A stretch of 55,868 nucleotides of DNA from Saccoglossus kowalevskii (taxonomy: Eukaryota; Hemichordata; Enteropneusta; Harrimaniidae). The DNA lies in contig NW_003143305.1 of the NCBI RefSeq assembly GCF_000003605.2, positions 221,571 to 277,438 on the forward strand. Reading direction: 5' to 3'. Below the pieces are notes generated by a model. That model worked only from the letters and a program-made list of their open reading frames with translations. It did no database searches and had not been told where the DNA came from. Below, in pieces: positions 23,975 through 34,270 of this stretch. The translations under genes were made by a program, and so were the position numbers. Each line of letters starts with the position of its first letter. Position 1 is the stretch's first letter.

Positions 23975-25000
23975 TTAAACTATTATTTCCAGGTCTCCAT
24001 TCTTCATGTCATCTTGTAACTTGTAAGAGTACACTGCCTCCACATTGCCGCCTTCATATACTATATTGTACCATTTCGGGAATTCAGACGCCTGAAATAT
24101 ATAATAAAGTATTATAATTATTGAGATGCCACAGACAACTGCCATGGAATAAAATATTACCACATAAAAGGTATTATAATGATTCGATGAGATTACCAAT
24201 TGGCTAATGAATAAAAACAAATTTGGTGACTGCATTCCAGGTAAAATTGAGTGGTACAATATAAGCCAATGAAAATAATCTAAATTCTAAATACATATTA
24301 TTATCAGTAATTAAGATATATGTCTGTTCTGATCATACCTGTGAGAGAACTGTGCCTCTGTAATCTACAAATTTCCGACCTATGTCGCACTTTTTGCCAA
24401 CAAGGAAAGCGGTTTCTGGGTCTTGTGAATCCGACATTGCTGGCCAATTCATTGCAGGACAAGTTTACTCTCTTCCTTCCTTGTTCACAAAAAAACTGAA
24501 GACCGATTTGTCTCCTGCATCTCGTTTCAATACATTATTATTTTCAGAGCTTGATCTTTTCCTTTATTTGAGCGCATTGATTCTAACATAGAATCAACTT
24601 ACCCCATAGTTTTCTAAAGAACATATTTTCTTTTTTGGAATGCAGCACGGATAGACTTCATTCCTGCAGCAGCAACCAATTTTTGACTTGTGTCATCATC
24701 CTGAGATGATAACCACAGATCAGTCTTGTTCATAAGAAACATTGTAGAGGCCTCTGAGGCTAATACCATTATATTGGGCTAGAAACGCATAAGTTGATCA
24801 AGATACCCAAACAGACGCTCCACATATTTATCGTGCTTAAGCACTAAGCGTCTGTTCACGAAATTCATGGTTATTACCTCATAAAGGCCACCTTTCATTA
24901 GTAACTTCGTAAGAACTGGTAACAAGGACCTCGGGATCTTTTGAGTGTGACCATCATGATACTCTTGACTATGCATGATAAAAGCATCCAAGACAGTAAA
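23975..25000 (-). pseudogene. unnamed multi-domain family, copy A (C-terminal half)
   Basis: Minus strand. The first piece (24991-24603) carries K-H-D-K-Y-V-E-R-L-F-G-Y-L-D-Q-L-M-R-F, a TAG stop at 24781-24779, then P-N-I-M-V-L-A-S-E-A-S and M-N-K-T-D-L-W-L. This block is clearly related to 35571-35739 of copy B. The next piece (about 24590-24339) has D-K-S-V-F-S-F-F and E-T-A-F-L-V-G-K-K, with a TAA at 24467-24465. It ends G-T-V-L-S-Q at a GT donor. A 247-bp intron (24338-24092) follows. The last exon (24091-23975) reads A-S-E-F-P-K-W-Y-N-I-V-Y and Y-K-L-Q-D-D and ends at TAA. The final domain, G-x-V-(13)-W-Y-N-x-x-Y, looks like a small SH3/Tudor-type barrel and matches copy C. Two stops, and a missing LWQS block seen in C, mark it as a pseudogene. 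The family is multicopy in invertebrate proteomes as I remember it, but I know no name or function. Confidence 0.6.
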
Positions 25001-25312
25001 GTGAAGGCAGAGTCTTACCTTTCTTTAGCTTTCTTTCAGTGAGTATAAACACACGTCAAGTGATTATCTGAGTGAATCTAACGAAGATATGGTAGCCAAG
25101 GCATACGCTCGTTCTTCAGGTTCAGATCAGACGATCCCGGATGTTGGAGAGTGGGAACTTCGGTACCTGTCGGGATCGTTCAGCGATATTTCAATCACAT
25201 CGGCCATTTATACTACACTCTCCTCAGTCATCTTTTTCGGTGGTGGTTACATCATCCTGTACTTTTTCTTTTCCAGTATCAGGCCCATGTGATTTAGGCA
25301 GGTATCGCGTCA
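24994..25312 (-). repeat. promoter-like repeat R1, copy 1
   Basis: About 320 bp matching 55540-55863 in the same orientation. Shared blocks include GGGAACTTCGGTACCTGTCG, ACATxGGCCATTTATACTAC and CATCTTTTTCGGTGxTGGTT, and (T/C)CAGTATCAxGCCCATGTGA. On the minus strand both copies hold a conserved GTATAAAT and, about 190 bases further on, a conserved splice-donor word AAG|GTAAGACTCTGCCTT. Similarity stops just after the donor in both copies. This looks like a mobile promoter plus first exon. Here it ends just upstream of family copy A, on the same strand. Confidence 0.65.
25206..25213 (-). promoter_or_regulatory. conserved TATA box in R1 copy 1
   Basis: GTATAAAT on the minus strand, identical in R1 copy 2. 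It lies about 190 bases before the conserved donor at 25018, so a first exon of roughly 160 bases is predicted. Confidence 0.4.
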
Positions 25313-25605
25313 GTAACTCAGATGGTTATCAAATGCATTGTTACATGATATGGAATAACTAACAAAACGCAACTCAACATCCATCATGTTCCAATACATT
25401 CAAAATCCATCTGATCAGTTAGTCCATCAGTCTATTTACCCATACAGATACGTAGTGCTATCAGTCAGTCAGTCGGTCATTCATTCATTCAGTCAATCAG
25501 TTGTAAGCCACCCATAATGGTGGGTAGAGTCTGGTCAGTCAGTTAAAAATCACCCACCACAGAGGGTACACTTCCACCCATGTTAATGGTTTCCCTGTGG
25601 CACTT
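25313..25605. repeat. simple TCAG/TCAT repeat and spacer
   Basis: Imperfect tetranucleotide TCAG and TCAT runs occupy about 25460-25502. The flanks show no gene. Confidence 0.5.
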
Positions 25606-26240
25606 CTATTCAGCTGGAGGCTGTTCTTCAAGGAACAAGTTCTTAAAATGTTCCCTCTGACTTGACGTCAGCCGTTTCAGAAGAACCATGACAACTCTCC
25701 AGTGGATCAGCACCACAGGGCTGCTCGGTGGGCGAAACGTATACCTAGGTGGGATCAGCCAACCATACTCTCTGCAAATGTTGTTCATCTTCCACACATA
25801 AGTGGGGGTCACATACCAGTTATCAGTAAATTCTCTATGGAAGAAATTAACCAACCAGATATATATCCTTTCCCACCTTGCTTCTCTTCCCAAGGCTAGA
25901 GATCCCAATGTGGTTATTGCAAAAGTAACTTTCCTCTCAGGGGATACGGATTTCTCCCTCAATACCACTCTTTAAAACAGTGCACTTTCACGGATCTTGT
26001 CCAAACCCTACATCCAGGGAGCGGGCACATGGAAGTTCTCTCCATAGTTCTCCCTGGCTGTGGCGGTGCAGGAACACACATTGGGATCAACTTCATTTTC
26101 TGCTCTTCAGGACATGTTAGCGTCACTTTGCGAGTTGGCAGTGACGTCATTGTAGAACCAGAAGCCTCGCCTGCTGGTAATGCTGGCAGTGATGATGGGT
26201 TTTTTTCATTCACACTAACCTTGATGTTACCACCCATCAA
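25606..26240 (-). pseudogene. unnamed zinc-knuckle family fragment
   Basis: Two minus-strand frames overlap. The upstream one (26240-25959) begins with a Ser/Pro-rich linker and ends C-P-L-P-G-C-R-V-W-T-R-S-V-K-V-H-C, a CxxxxC...H zinc-finger-like motif. After a frame change near 25970 the downstream one (25968-25606, 120 codons, open) reads I-W-L-V-N-F-F-H, E-Y-G-W-L-I-P, F-R-P-P-S-S-P-V-V-L-I-H-W-R and L-T-S-S-Q-R-E-H-F. A CPxxGC finger followed by a G-W-x-(V/I)-P...S-P-x-x-L-x-H-W-R module is a recurring, transposon-like invertebrate family that I remember but cannot name. One frameshift separates finger and module. Role unknown; nucleic-acid binding is a guess from the finger. Confidence 0.45.
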
Positions 26241-28160
26241 ATGTGCTCTTATCCTCCTTTCCCTTATGTTCTTTGCGTCAGAATTCCCAGTTTCTAGGGA
26301 TACTCTGCTTTTTCCTAGTTCTAATCTAAATTTCTTTACTTGAGGTTCCGGTCTTCATCCCTCTTTTTTGGATCTCTCTTCTCGCCACTGGCTCCACCCT
26401 AGATTTCATTTGGATTTCCATTTCAGGACACAATAGCAGTCATTGAAACAAAGTATTACCATGTACATTAAACCAAGGATTTTTTCAAACAAGGGAAGAG
26501 GGGTGCAGCTCCCTCAAGCCATAGAATGATCCATTTTAACTTGGAATTATCAAAAACTCCACACCTTGGTAGGGAGAACCCTACCCACCCCCACTTGGTG
26601 GCGCCACTGAATTGCAGTGCTCCCTCTTGCTGTTTTTTTTTCTAGAGATAAACCCTGTTAAACTTTTATTGAACAAAAGCCATTGTCAATGACATAGTCC
26701 CAGTTTGTATTAGCATTTTAGGATGGACAGGTCACAGTACAAGATGAGAGGATGGTGATTACAGCGATCATAGCAAAGGGTGGGGAAAATCATCTATGTA
26801 TATAGATATATCTGTAAAATGTTAATAGTAATCACCTAATTAGAATGTAGCAATGGTTTTTTAAAGCAACAATTTAGAGAAATTCAAAAACGTGTGTAAT
26901 ATGCACAGAAACAAGAGTTGAAGTTATCCATGCTGTTTATTTATATTGAATGATCTGGCCCTTTTTTTATTTTTTCATTTGTCAAAATTATTGTGAATTT
27001 GTTTATCATAAACTACAAAAAAATTCATAATCAATCTGATGAGATTACAAGAAATTATGACTGCACATTCCTCCTCAGTTTGCTGAATTATTTAGCTCTA
27101 ATTAATACCAGCACTGTCCCTTTAATATGGTAAAACAAGTAAACATTTATAATATATATTTGTTATTAAATTTATATGCCTACTGCTGGTAAAGATGCCA
27201 GTGAATACTATTCTACTCAAACATAGCTGATTAGCTCTACTCAACAAAGAAAAGTGTTTTATCTATTTTACCAACACAACAATCTCAAAATAAATAGATT
27301 AATTGTAAATTGATGTACTATGACTTTGGAAATGAAACATCAAAATAGAACAAAAATACAACACCAGCAAATGCTTACATGATTCTGTGGCATTTAAATC
27401 ACCTACACACTCATGGACGGGCAGACATTTGTACAAGACTACCTACTTTGATAATTTTCTTGGTAAGAATCTTAGCAGTATGTCATATGTTCAAGGAATG
27501 TTTAATTTCTGAATATATAGTAAATGAAGATGTGATTAGGCCATCATTCAAACCGTCGATTAATAACAAAGTAGGATTTAAAAATACGTTGTATAGGAAA
27601 ATATAGTCCATTGTGCCTTAAAAGCAATACTATATTTTTCATAATAATGTCACCAGGTAACAACGTCATACATACTATGGCTTGCCAGTTCATTTATTCA
27701 GCTTTGACTAGACTGCTTTGAATCTGGACAGAATTTAAACTTACTCATCTCAGCTCCAATTTGTGGATCAACAAGCAGCTGAAAGCCACCTAGAAACTGT
27801 TTACAGTATCTATGTACCTTTACATGGGTTGGCGGCGTCAAACAGTACCCGTGATGGGAGACAATACAATACAATACAAATAATCAACAATCAGTTACTT
27901 GACAATACAAAAAGCAAAAACAGAAATCACCACATGCTTTAAACATCACAAGCATGTCAGTCTACGTTCAATAGACAGCTACTGGTCTGTCCTGTCGGTG
28001 TGCATATTTCGGTGACACAAAAACGACGAATTCGGCCAAATGTTGTTATCGGTTGGCTTAATATAACGGACCGTATTTTTGTGAAAGATTGGTATTTTTG
28101 TCCTGATTGGTAGGAATCTGGAAAACGCATTTCACAACTTGTCTCTTATTTAGTTTTATG
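26241..28160. other. no supported gene
   Basis: Low-coding AT-rich DNA. A short ACAAT pentanucleotide run lies near 27864-27880. Confidence 0.45.
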
Positions 28161-28168
28161 CGTCATTC

Positions 28169-28179
28169 AAGATGGCGGC
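28169..28179 (+). promoter_or_regulatory. YY1-type site AAGATGGCGGC
   Basis: A perfect AAGATGGCGGC word, which in animals marks YY1-bound core promoters, lies 230 bases before the Tigger N-terminal exon. A TCACGTG E-box follows at about 28213. Together they suggest a small promoter in front of the exon, although a single 11-mer can occur by chance. Confidence 0.35.
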
Positions 28180-28398
28180 CCCCATATAGTAAATATCGTA
28201 TTTATTTTATTATCACGTGTGCGCCAGCTGACTGTGGATTAAAGGGGTCAACCATTTCGTAACTAGGGTATGTCAAAAAGATTTTTGAAAAAAATATGTT
28301 ACGCAAATTGTGTTGGGGTGTTTTCATTTTCGTGTACGTTGTAGGGATCAATAAATCACTGCTGATTCTGTCCCTTTCTAGTTCTCAAAGTTTGAACT

Positions 28399-28610
28399 GT
28401 GGCGAATAAATCTGAAAGAAATGTGTTGAGTTTGGATAAAGGGTTAGAGTAATCCAGCTTTATGAAAATGGGAGGAGTTCAAGAAAGGTAGCAGAGATTC
28501 TGGGTGTTGGCAAAACACAAATAAACAGTGTTATGAAACGAAAAGCTGAGGTATTGGACGAATTCGAGAATAATGCTCTCAGTGACAAAAAAAGAAAAGT
28601 AGAAAAACTG
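28399..28610 (+). pseudogene. pogo/Tigger transposase N-terminal (HTH) exon
   Basis: The plus strand reads a basic start (A-N-K-S-E-R), L-S-L-D-K-G-L-E, and after a one-base loss near 28449 V-I-Q-L-Y-E-N-G then S-S-R-K-V-A-E-I-L-G-V-G-K-T-Q-I. This is the CENP-B/pogo N-terminal helix-turn-helix. The exon ends with basic residues (K-K-R-K-V-E-K-L) at a consensus donor GTAAGT at 28611. The expected initiator is GTG at 28399, so the start codon appears mutated. A lost start and a one-base deletion make it a pseudogene even though the splice donor is preserved. The CENP-B-type second domain lies 1.3 kb downstream at 29931. Confidence 0.7.
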
Positions 28611-29930
28611 GTAAGTAATTTATTTCAATTATGAGAAAAACACCACAGACTTTCAATTTCATAGCTACAGTCTATACATACATTCAATGCCTATTTATTT
28701 TTTAGGAAATGAGCTAAATGATCTGAGCTGCGAGTCGTTTAAGCATCACCAGAAATGAGTGGACAAGATGGCTGACATCCGCCCTGGCCAGTGTTCCCCA
28801 GTCAAATAAACATCACAGAATGTGCCATAGAGAATGCATTGCATATATTAAAAACATATATTAAAACCAAATATAATTTTGAGTTTATATTTTTCATTTT
28901 TTTTCACTTTTGTGTGCTTCGTAATAGACAGGTGACGTTCCAAGCTTACGATATGTTATAGATATTTCCATTAAAACTCCACCATTAAATGCCCAACTTG
29001 CCGTAAAACATGATGACAAATTCTACACTGGCCCAATGTATTACCAATGGACGATGTGTATTTGTGTGCCAGACTGTTTTTACAAATAAGAAAATGCAGT
29101 AACGCAGGTGACTGTTCAAGTTTGTTTGCTTCGTTCTGGATACTCTCTGGTTCAATGAACATGGCGACGCAGCTGACGCAGTATTTGCTGCCCAAATTAG
29201 ATTTGAAATTCATGCATTTTTTTACACATATGTACGGTCCAGTTGTTAGCAAATATAACTGTTTTAATCCAATTAACAACAGGAAGTAACCTGAATCAAG
29301 ATTATTTCAGATTATGTTATGATATTCCATGTTAAATCACCTCACCTTTCAAACGCGAACCACTAACGCCATACTGCTTTTGATGCTGATGGTCAGACCA
29401 CAAGATCAATGTATTGTATCCGCCGTTTTTCCTCTTTATAAAAGAGGGCTTTCAGCACACTGTCTGTCCGTGAGTTGTGTATTGTTCCACGACCGTCTCT
29501 ACTTTATTTTGTAATGCGTCAGACAAACTTAATTTGCATATCAATTGCCATTGGCGACCACAATGATATTTACAAGATTAGTCTGTTCACATATTTTTGT
29601 ATTAAGTAATATAGCAGGTGACTGTCTTCAATGCCATCATAAGAGTATACCTAAGGGTATCCCGTCCTCTGGCTACCACAACCATGTATTACATGGCTTC
29701 ATATTATCAGCTAAAAAAAATACAAGTGGGCACAGAACAACGGAAACAAAAAATTACCTCACTTACTATTATTTCCAACCCCAAGCTGTGAACTACTTAA
29801 CATAACAATAGACTCTCAATTAGACTAAACAATAGACCTTTAAAGTCTATGAAATCATCAGTTGTCTTGAATAATTTTGCATGTAATTATAGTCAATGCA
29901 ATGGGATAGACAGGAAATCCCTACTTGACC
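28611..29930. other. intron or spacer between Tigger exons, no other gene
   Basis: A frame at 28971-29289 is mirrored on both strands and has no recognisable motif. Possible acceptors exist (for example TTTTTTAG at about 28705), but the frames that follow stop quickly. Confidence 0.4.
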
Positions 29931-30175
29931 AGATTCTATTGTCCATTTCTGGCATGCAGCATCACGCCGGCTACCCATAAGTGGTACTATGATTGAAAAG
30001 CGAGCTCTGAAGTTGGCTGCTGACCTCCACAATGATGATTTTAGGGCATCCAATGGTTGGCTGGAGTTTTTTCGTAAGTGCCACAACATCGTGTTTGGAA
30101 GAATGACCGGCGATCTTGGTGATGTGTCGAGATTGCCAGTCATATGCGAAGGCATATTGTCGCATACGACTTCCG
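29931..30175 (+). pseudogene. pogo/Tigger CENP-B-type DNA-binding domain
   Basis: The plus strand reads D-S-I-V-H-F-W, R-R-L-P-I-S-G-T-M-I-E-K-R-A-L-K-L, then D-F-R-A-S-N-G-W-L-E-F-F and H-N-I-V-F-G. This is the second helix-turn-helix (HTH_Tnp_Tc5/CENPB type) of Tigger-like transposases. It continues to the L-P-V-I-C-E-G position, normally just before the first catalytic aspartate. Family similarity is lost from about 30176, where the heat-shock-element LTR-like sequence begins. So the DDE domain was removed or displaced, most simply by that insertion. Together with 28399-28610 it forms the N-terminal third of one gene. Confidence 0.75.
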
Positions 30176-30184
30176 TGTCACTGA

Positions 30185-30197
30185 GAATGTTCTAGAA
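30185..30197. promoter_or_regulatory. heat-shock element 1
   Basis: GAATGTTCTAGAA: three perfect alternating nGAAn pentamers, the binding pattern of HSF trimers. It lies about 165 bases before the TATA box. Confidence 0.55.
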
Positions 30198-30276
30198 CCG
30201 TATTGTGTCTGGGTGGAATTTTTAGAAGTTGGTTGAATAGGTAATAGGACACTGTAGAAGGCAATATAATGTAATA

Positions 30277-30289
30277 GAACATTCTAGAA
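30277..30289. promoter_or_regulatory. heat-shock element 2
   Basis: GAACATTCTAGAA: a second perfect GAAnnTTCnnGAA, about 70 bases before the TATA box. Two such sites in about 100 bases are unlikely by chance. Confidence 0.6.
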
Positions 30290-30354
30290 ATTTGTAGTAA
30301 GTTGCAGACTCATTATGTATGCTGATGTAATGGTCTATTTATAGACAGTGTGGG

Positions 30355-30362
30355 TATATATA
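30355..30362 (+). promoter_or_regulatory. TATA box
   Basis: TATATATA followed by GGGGAG, downstream of both heat-shock elements and before an initiator-like TCAGCA. Confidence 0.45.
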
Positions 30363-30655
30363 GGGGAGTTGTTCAGCACTGAGATCAGATCGGAGATCTT
30401 GTTGAATTGTATTGGAGTTTAAGTATCTAGTTATTGGAGTAGTGGAGTTTTACCGCGTTATTGTACTTGATGTTTGCAGAGTATAATAATACCAGTACCA
30501 GTTGAAACCTCATCTGTTGGCTCCGTGTTCGTATTTTATCATCGCCGCCAGGGAAGTCTTTTTGTTACTGTTGCCATTTTGGTATATGTGATATATTTTA
30601 TAAATGCACAACTGATAGTCCCCTGTATATATATAAAAGGAGAAGATTGCAGTGG

Positions 30656-33224
30656 TGACAACAAATCAAAAGAACGTTAAATTCTCATGTTATGCAGCAA
30701 TCTGATAGGGGAAAAGAAAAGGCCACGATGTTTTAAAAACATTAATCCCAGGACATCACCAGTCAGTTACTACGCAAACAAAAAGGCTTGATGATATCAA
30801 ATGTGTTTGAAGACTGGTTGCGTGGCTTGACAGAAGACTAGATCGCCAGATAAAGAAAAGCTCAACTCTTCTTTGACAGAGCAGCATGTCACAAGCATCT
30901 CAATCTGGATTTCATCCTGTTGACATCAACAGCAATACAACCATGGAAAATGAAGACACTGGTGATAATGAACCTCATACCGCCGCCAATGCTCTTTTTG
31001 GCAGTCCAGTGCAACCCCTTATAGACATTGATGTCAACTTGTTGACTACCAACAGTGTTACTGACTGGGAGTGATCTGCTGTAGATTTGTTGGCAGAACA
31101 GAATGATGAGTGACAAAGAGAATATAGAAAAGAAAGAATAAAAAAACAACAGTCACAGATTTGACCACAGCAGCAGATAAATTGAAGAGTTGAAAAAAAT
31201 TAACAAGACACAAAGATTAAAAAAACCCTTGACAATCGGAACAGCTAAACAAAGCAAACCGAGACCAAAACTGCTGAACACTACTCATTATTGTGCAATG
31301 ATTTTTAATTCACATAATTCAAAATTGAATATAAATCGTCATTTTTGTATTCGTACTGAAGTGTTTGGATACTGTGTACAGTAGTGTAATAGTGTATGTT
31401 AAATAAAGTTGCAATAACTGTTCTAATACATAGATTCAATGCCTAATTAAATAACTGAGCAATAATGCAATTTATTTCTAGGTAGCCATGAATGAATTTG
31501 ATCAAAGATGGAGATTCCCTAATGCAAACTCTACAGTAAATTGGTTAATGGAACTTTATATTCTGAACACCCAAAATGTAGGACATATTCTTTTTGCCAA
31601 TTAAAGTAGTTGGCTGCTGTTAATAAAAATAACCAAATTGTCTCGACTTGTACAAGAAAATGCTAAATAGATTAATCTGGTCGGCGAGTGCACCACTGAA
31701 ATAAGTGCAAAGCGCTCTTTTTTTACCACAGGGAACAATTCTTTATGGGTTTTGCGCGGAAAATAGTTCAACAAGCACACTTTATTACAAAGTTGTAAGC
31801 GACAGCATAAAATAAAACTGCGTCAAAAGTCTATAAAATTTGGCGATATGCTTAAATGGTAGCCGACTACATTTACAGGTGAGCAACACTTCCCGATAAT
31901 TATGTGCAACATAGTATTATTTATTACAAGACGAAAACATTCAGATAGCAAAATGTTACTTGCCCTGTATCAAAACAAAATGTGACAAAATACAGATACA
32001 TATAGAAATTATCCCTTATAATGAGCTTTTGTTTGAGAGTGTTTGCTCTTATAAAATACTTGGCAGTAGTATTGCTGGTTCTCGGTGTATCGTTGCTGGT
32101 TTTTGTTGCCTCAAATTATGGCAAAGTTCCGGGATGCTGACCTATTATTGGAGGATGTGGAGAATAAAAGATATGCAGGTTGATAGATTGATTTATAGGC
32201 TTACTTGTGGCGGTGTAGTGAAATGCCAAAAACTTGTACTGGATGAAGATTGGCGAAGATTTGGCTGATGTGTTTGCTATCATCATACTAAAAACATTTG
32301 TTAGTTGATCTCTATCTGCTTTTCTTGCCTGGGCTTCTCTCTGCATCATTAGATCAAATTGTTCTTGTTTTTCCCCGCCTTATTTCTATTTGCTGTAACT
32401 TATTGAATTGTTTTCCTTCAAAATCAACCAAGTTGTAGGACATGGAAGACATGTCTCCCTCTAATTTTGCTTCCCGTTTTAGCAGTATTAGGCTCTGAGT
32501 ATGAAATGGTGGGAAAACATTATTGGTTGATGTAATTGAGAAATGATTATTATAGGAGAGAGAAATAATGTGTTTATAATATAAACTTTGGTTGGTAACA
32601 ATAAGTTTTTTTTATTTGTACAAATAACTAAAGTGGTGTGAGATAATTGGTGACAAAAAATGTCAAGCATATTTCTATTTGTATTGAAATATACTAGTAA
32701 CTTTTTAAACTGAAGTACTTTCGCCTACTTGCAACATTATTCCTTTGAAAGAAATACAATAAAATACAGTTCTAGTTTTCAAATGAAGCTCATGGTCGAT
32801 AAGACATTTAAAAGTTTAAAGTTACCAGGTCATTGTTTCATTGTGCCATGGAACTACAGATTTATATTTGCAACAATAATAAAACACCGAACATTGAACT
32901 TTATCAGCCAAAAACATTTGCTTACCTTTGCAATCAACATTTCTCCCACTGATCTTTAGACTAAATGCACATTAACCGAAATCATCCTTTCAAACTTGTA
33001 CATTGCTCATTAGAAACTGTTCCATGGCTTCCAGGACTTGCACTACCGTCATCGGTAATATCGTCAATGTCTAAATTTAGTTGGGTGTCATCTTAGTCCT
33101 ATCTGTGTCTGTAAGGTCTAAAAGAAAATAAGATTTATCATACAATGATATTTCCTAAATGAATACAATAAACAAAATATATTATAACAAAGGCAATAGC
33201 GTGCCCCTTGCACTTCTTGATCCA
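30656..33224. other. no recognisable gene
   Basis: A 62-codon acidic frame at 30886-31074 and an exon-like open stretch after an acceptor TTTCTAG near 31483 (M-N-E-F-D-Q-R-W-R-F) could be coding but have no family I know. The rest is AT-rich. Confidence 0.35.
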
Positions 33225-33515
33225 AACCATTGTTCCATTGTACTTGGACAATTAACCCGTATCGTATGTCTAGCATTTCCACAGAAAATGGAACACAACA
33301 ACAAACAACCAAAGTTCACGTACTGGAGATTCATACAATTCATGAACAAAAAATAGAAATGCACAAAAAGGAACAACTGTGGCATTACTTACATGCCAAA
33401 TAATAAATAAAATAGTGAGTGACAATCCCAACATCAGTTCGAACCATCGTCCTAGAACTATTAATAGACAATTCACACGCATTGTATGCCTCCAACACTT
33501 CCACAGGAAACGGAG
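33225..33515. repeat. tandem duplication, about 212-bp offset
   Basis: Block 33225-33300 (AACCATTGTTCC, ACAATTAACCCGTATCGTATG, TTTCCACAGAAAATGGA) is repeated in diverged form at 33437-33512 (AACCATCGTCCTAG, ACAATTCACACGCATTGTATG, TTCCACAGGAAACGGA). This gives related frames on the minus strand with no domain. Confidence 0.6.
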
Positions 33516-34270
33516 CATTGGCGAGCACGACGCGAATCAACCGAAATCGAGCAGATCGCCTATAGCGGGCGCTTTAGCTGACACATACTCGAAGTCGATT
33601 ATATTTCAAAGCTCTTGCCGTGTTCATCTAGTACATGCCCACAGTGTATCTTGTTGGTAAGTATAGTGTAAGTAGAAGTTATATATTTCATCAGTCAACT
33701 CCATATCAGGTAATTAAAATTGAAGATTATTTTTCGATGTAATATGTTTGAAATTCAATGACCTTTAACCTGCCGCCCAGCCATCCGTGGACGACTACTT
33801 CTCCAAAAGCGCTAGACCGTTTTTGAGAAACCATACTGCGCTGTGTATATATACTGATTAGTAATGCATGTCATTTTTTTAGTCATTTCTGTTCAGCAAG
33901 CTGTAGATGTGAAGCCATTTGACATAAATGGATCAGAACTAAAATTTATAAGGTCAAGCGAGATACAAAATCTCTAAAAGGTTAGCACAGAAAATTAATC
34001 CTAGAGACAGATTTTGTTGTACCAGTCAATAAACCCAAAGAGCGTCCACCTAAAATAAGAGGAAATGGTTCCCATGAGTGTGGCAAATGACCTGGCTAGA
34101 GAGCTATACCAGAAAAGGCCAGCCAATCCCAAATCGACACAATAAAGAAACAAAACCAGTCTTTACAAGAAAAAGACTGGTTTTGGAAATCTCTCAAAGC
34201 AACACATTTGGTCAATCACAGCCTACGAAAAGTAGCGAGGACAAAGAATAAACATGCAACCTCCATTATT
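33516..34270. other. possible decayed N-terminal region of copy B
   Basis: Short open runs with basic and Lys/Arg-rich composition occur between 33980 and 34270 in shifting frames (for example A-N-D-L-A-R-E-L-Y near 34085). They may be the eroded N-terminus of the family gene that follows. No domain can be named. Confidence 0.3.

Larger units (their letters stand above)
30176..30655 (+). mobile_element. LTR-like promoter with heat-shock elements
   Basis: The segment starts TGTCA at the point where Tigger similarity ends. It contains two perfect heat-shock elements (30185-30197, 30277-30289), a TATATATA box at 30355-30362 and a TTCAGCA initiator-like word about 20 bases later. It ends near GATTGCA followed by TGGTGACAAC, which resembles a tRNA primer-binding site. 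The terminal TG, promoter order and PBS-like word suggest a 5' LTR of a Ty3/gypsy-type element. No gag-pol is recognisable downstream and no second LTR is seen. A genuine heat-inducible host promoter is the alternative. Confidence 0.35.

Noticed and set aside
29847-30165. Minus-strand 102-aa frame
   Set aside because: It is the mirror of the Tigger CENP-B domain, which is on the plus strand.
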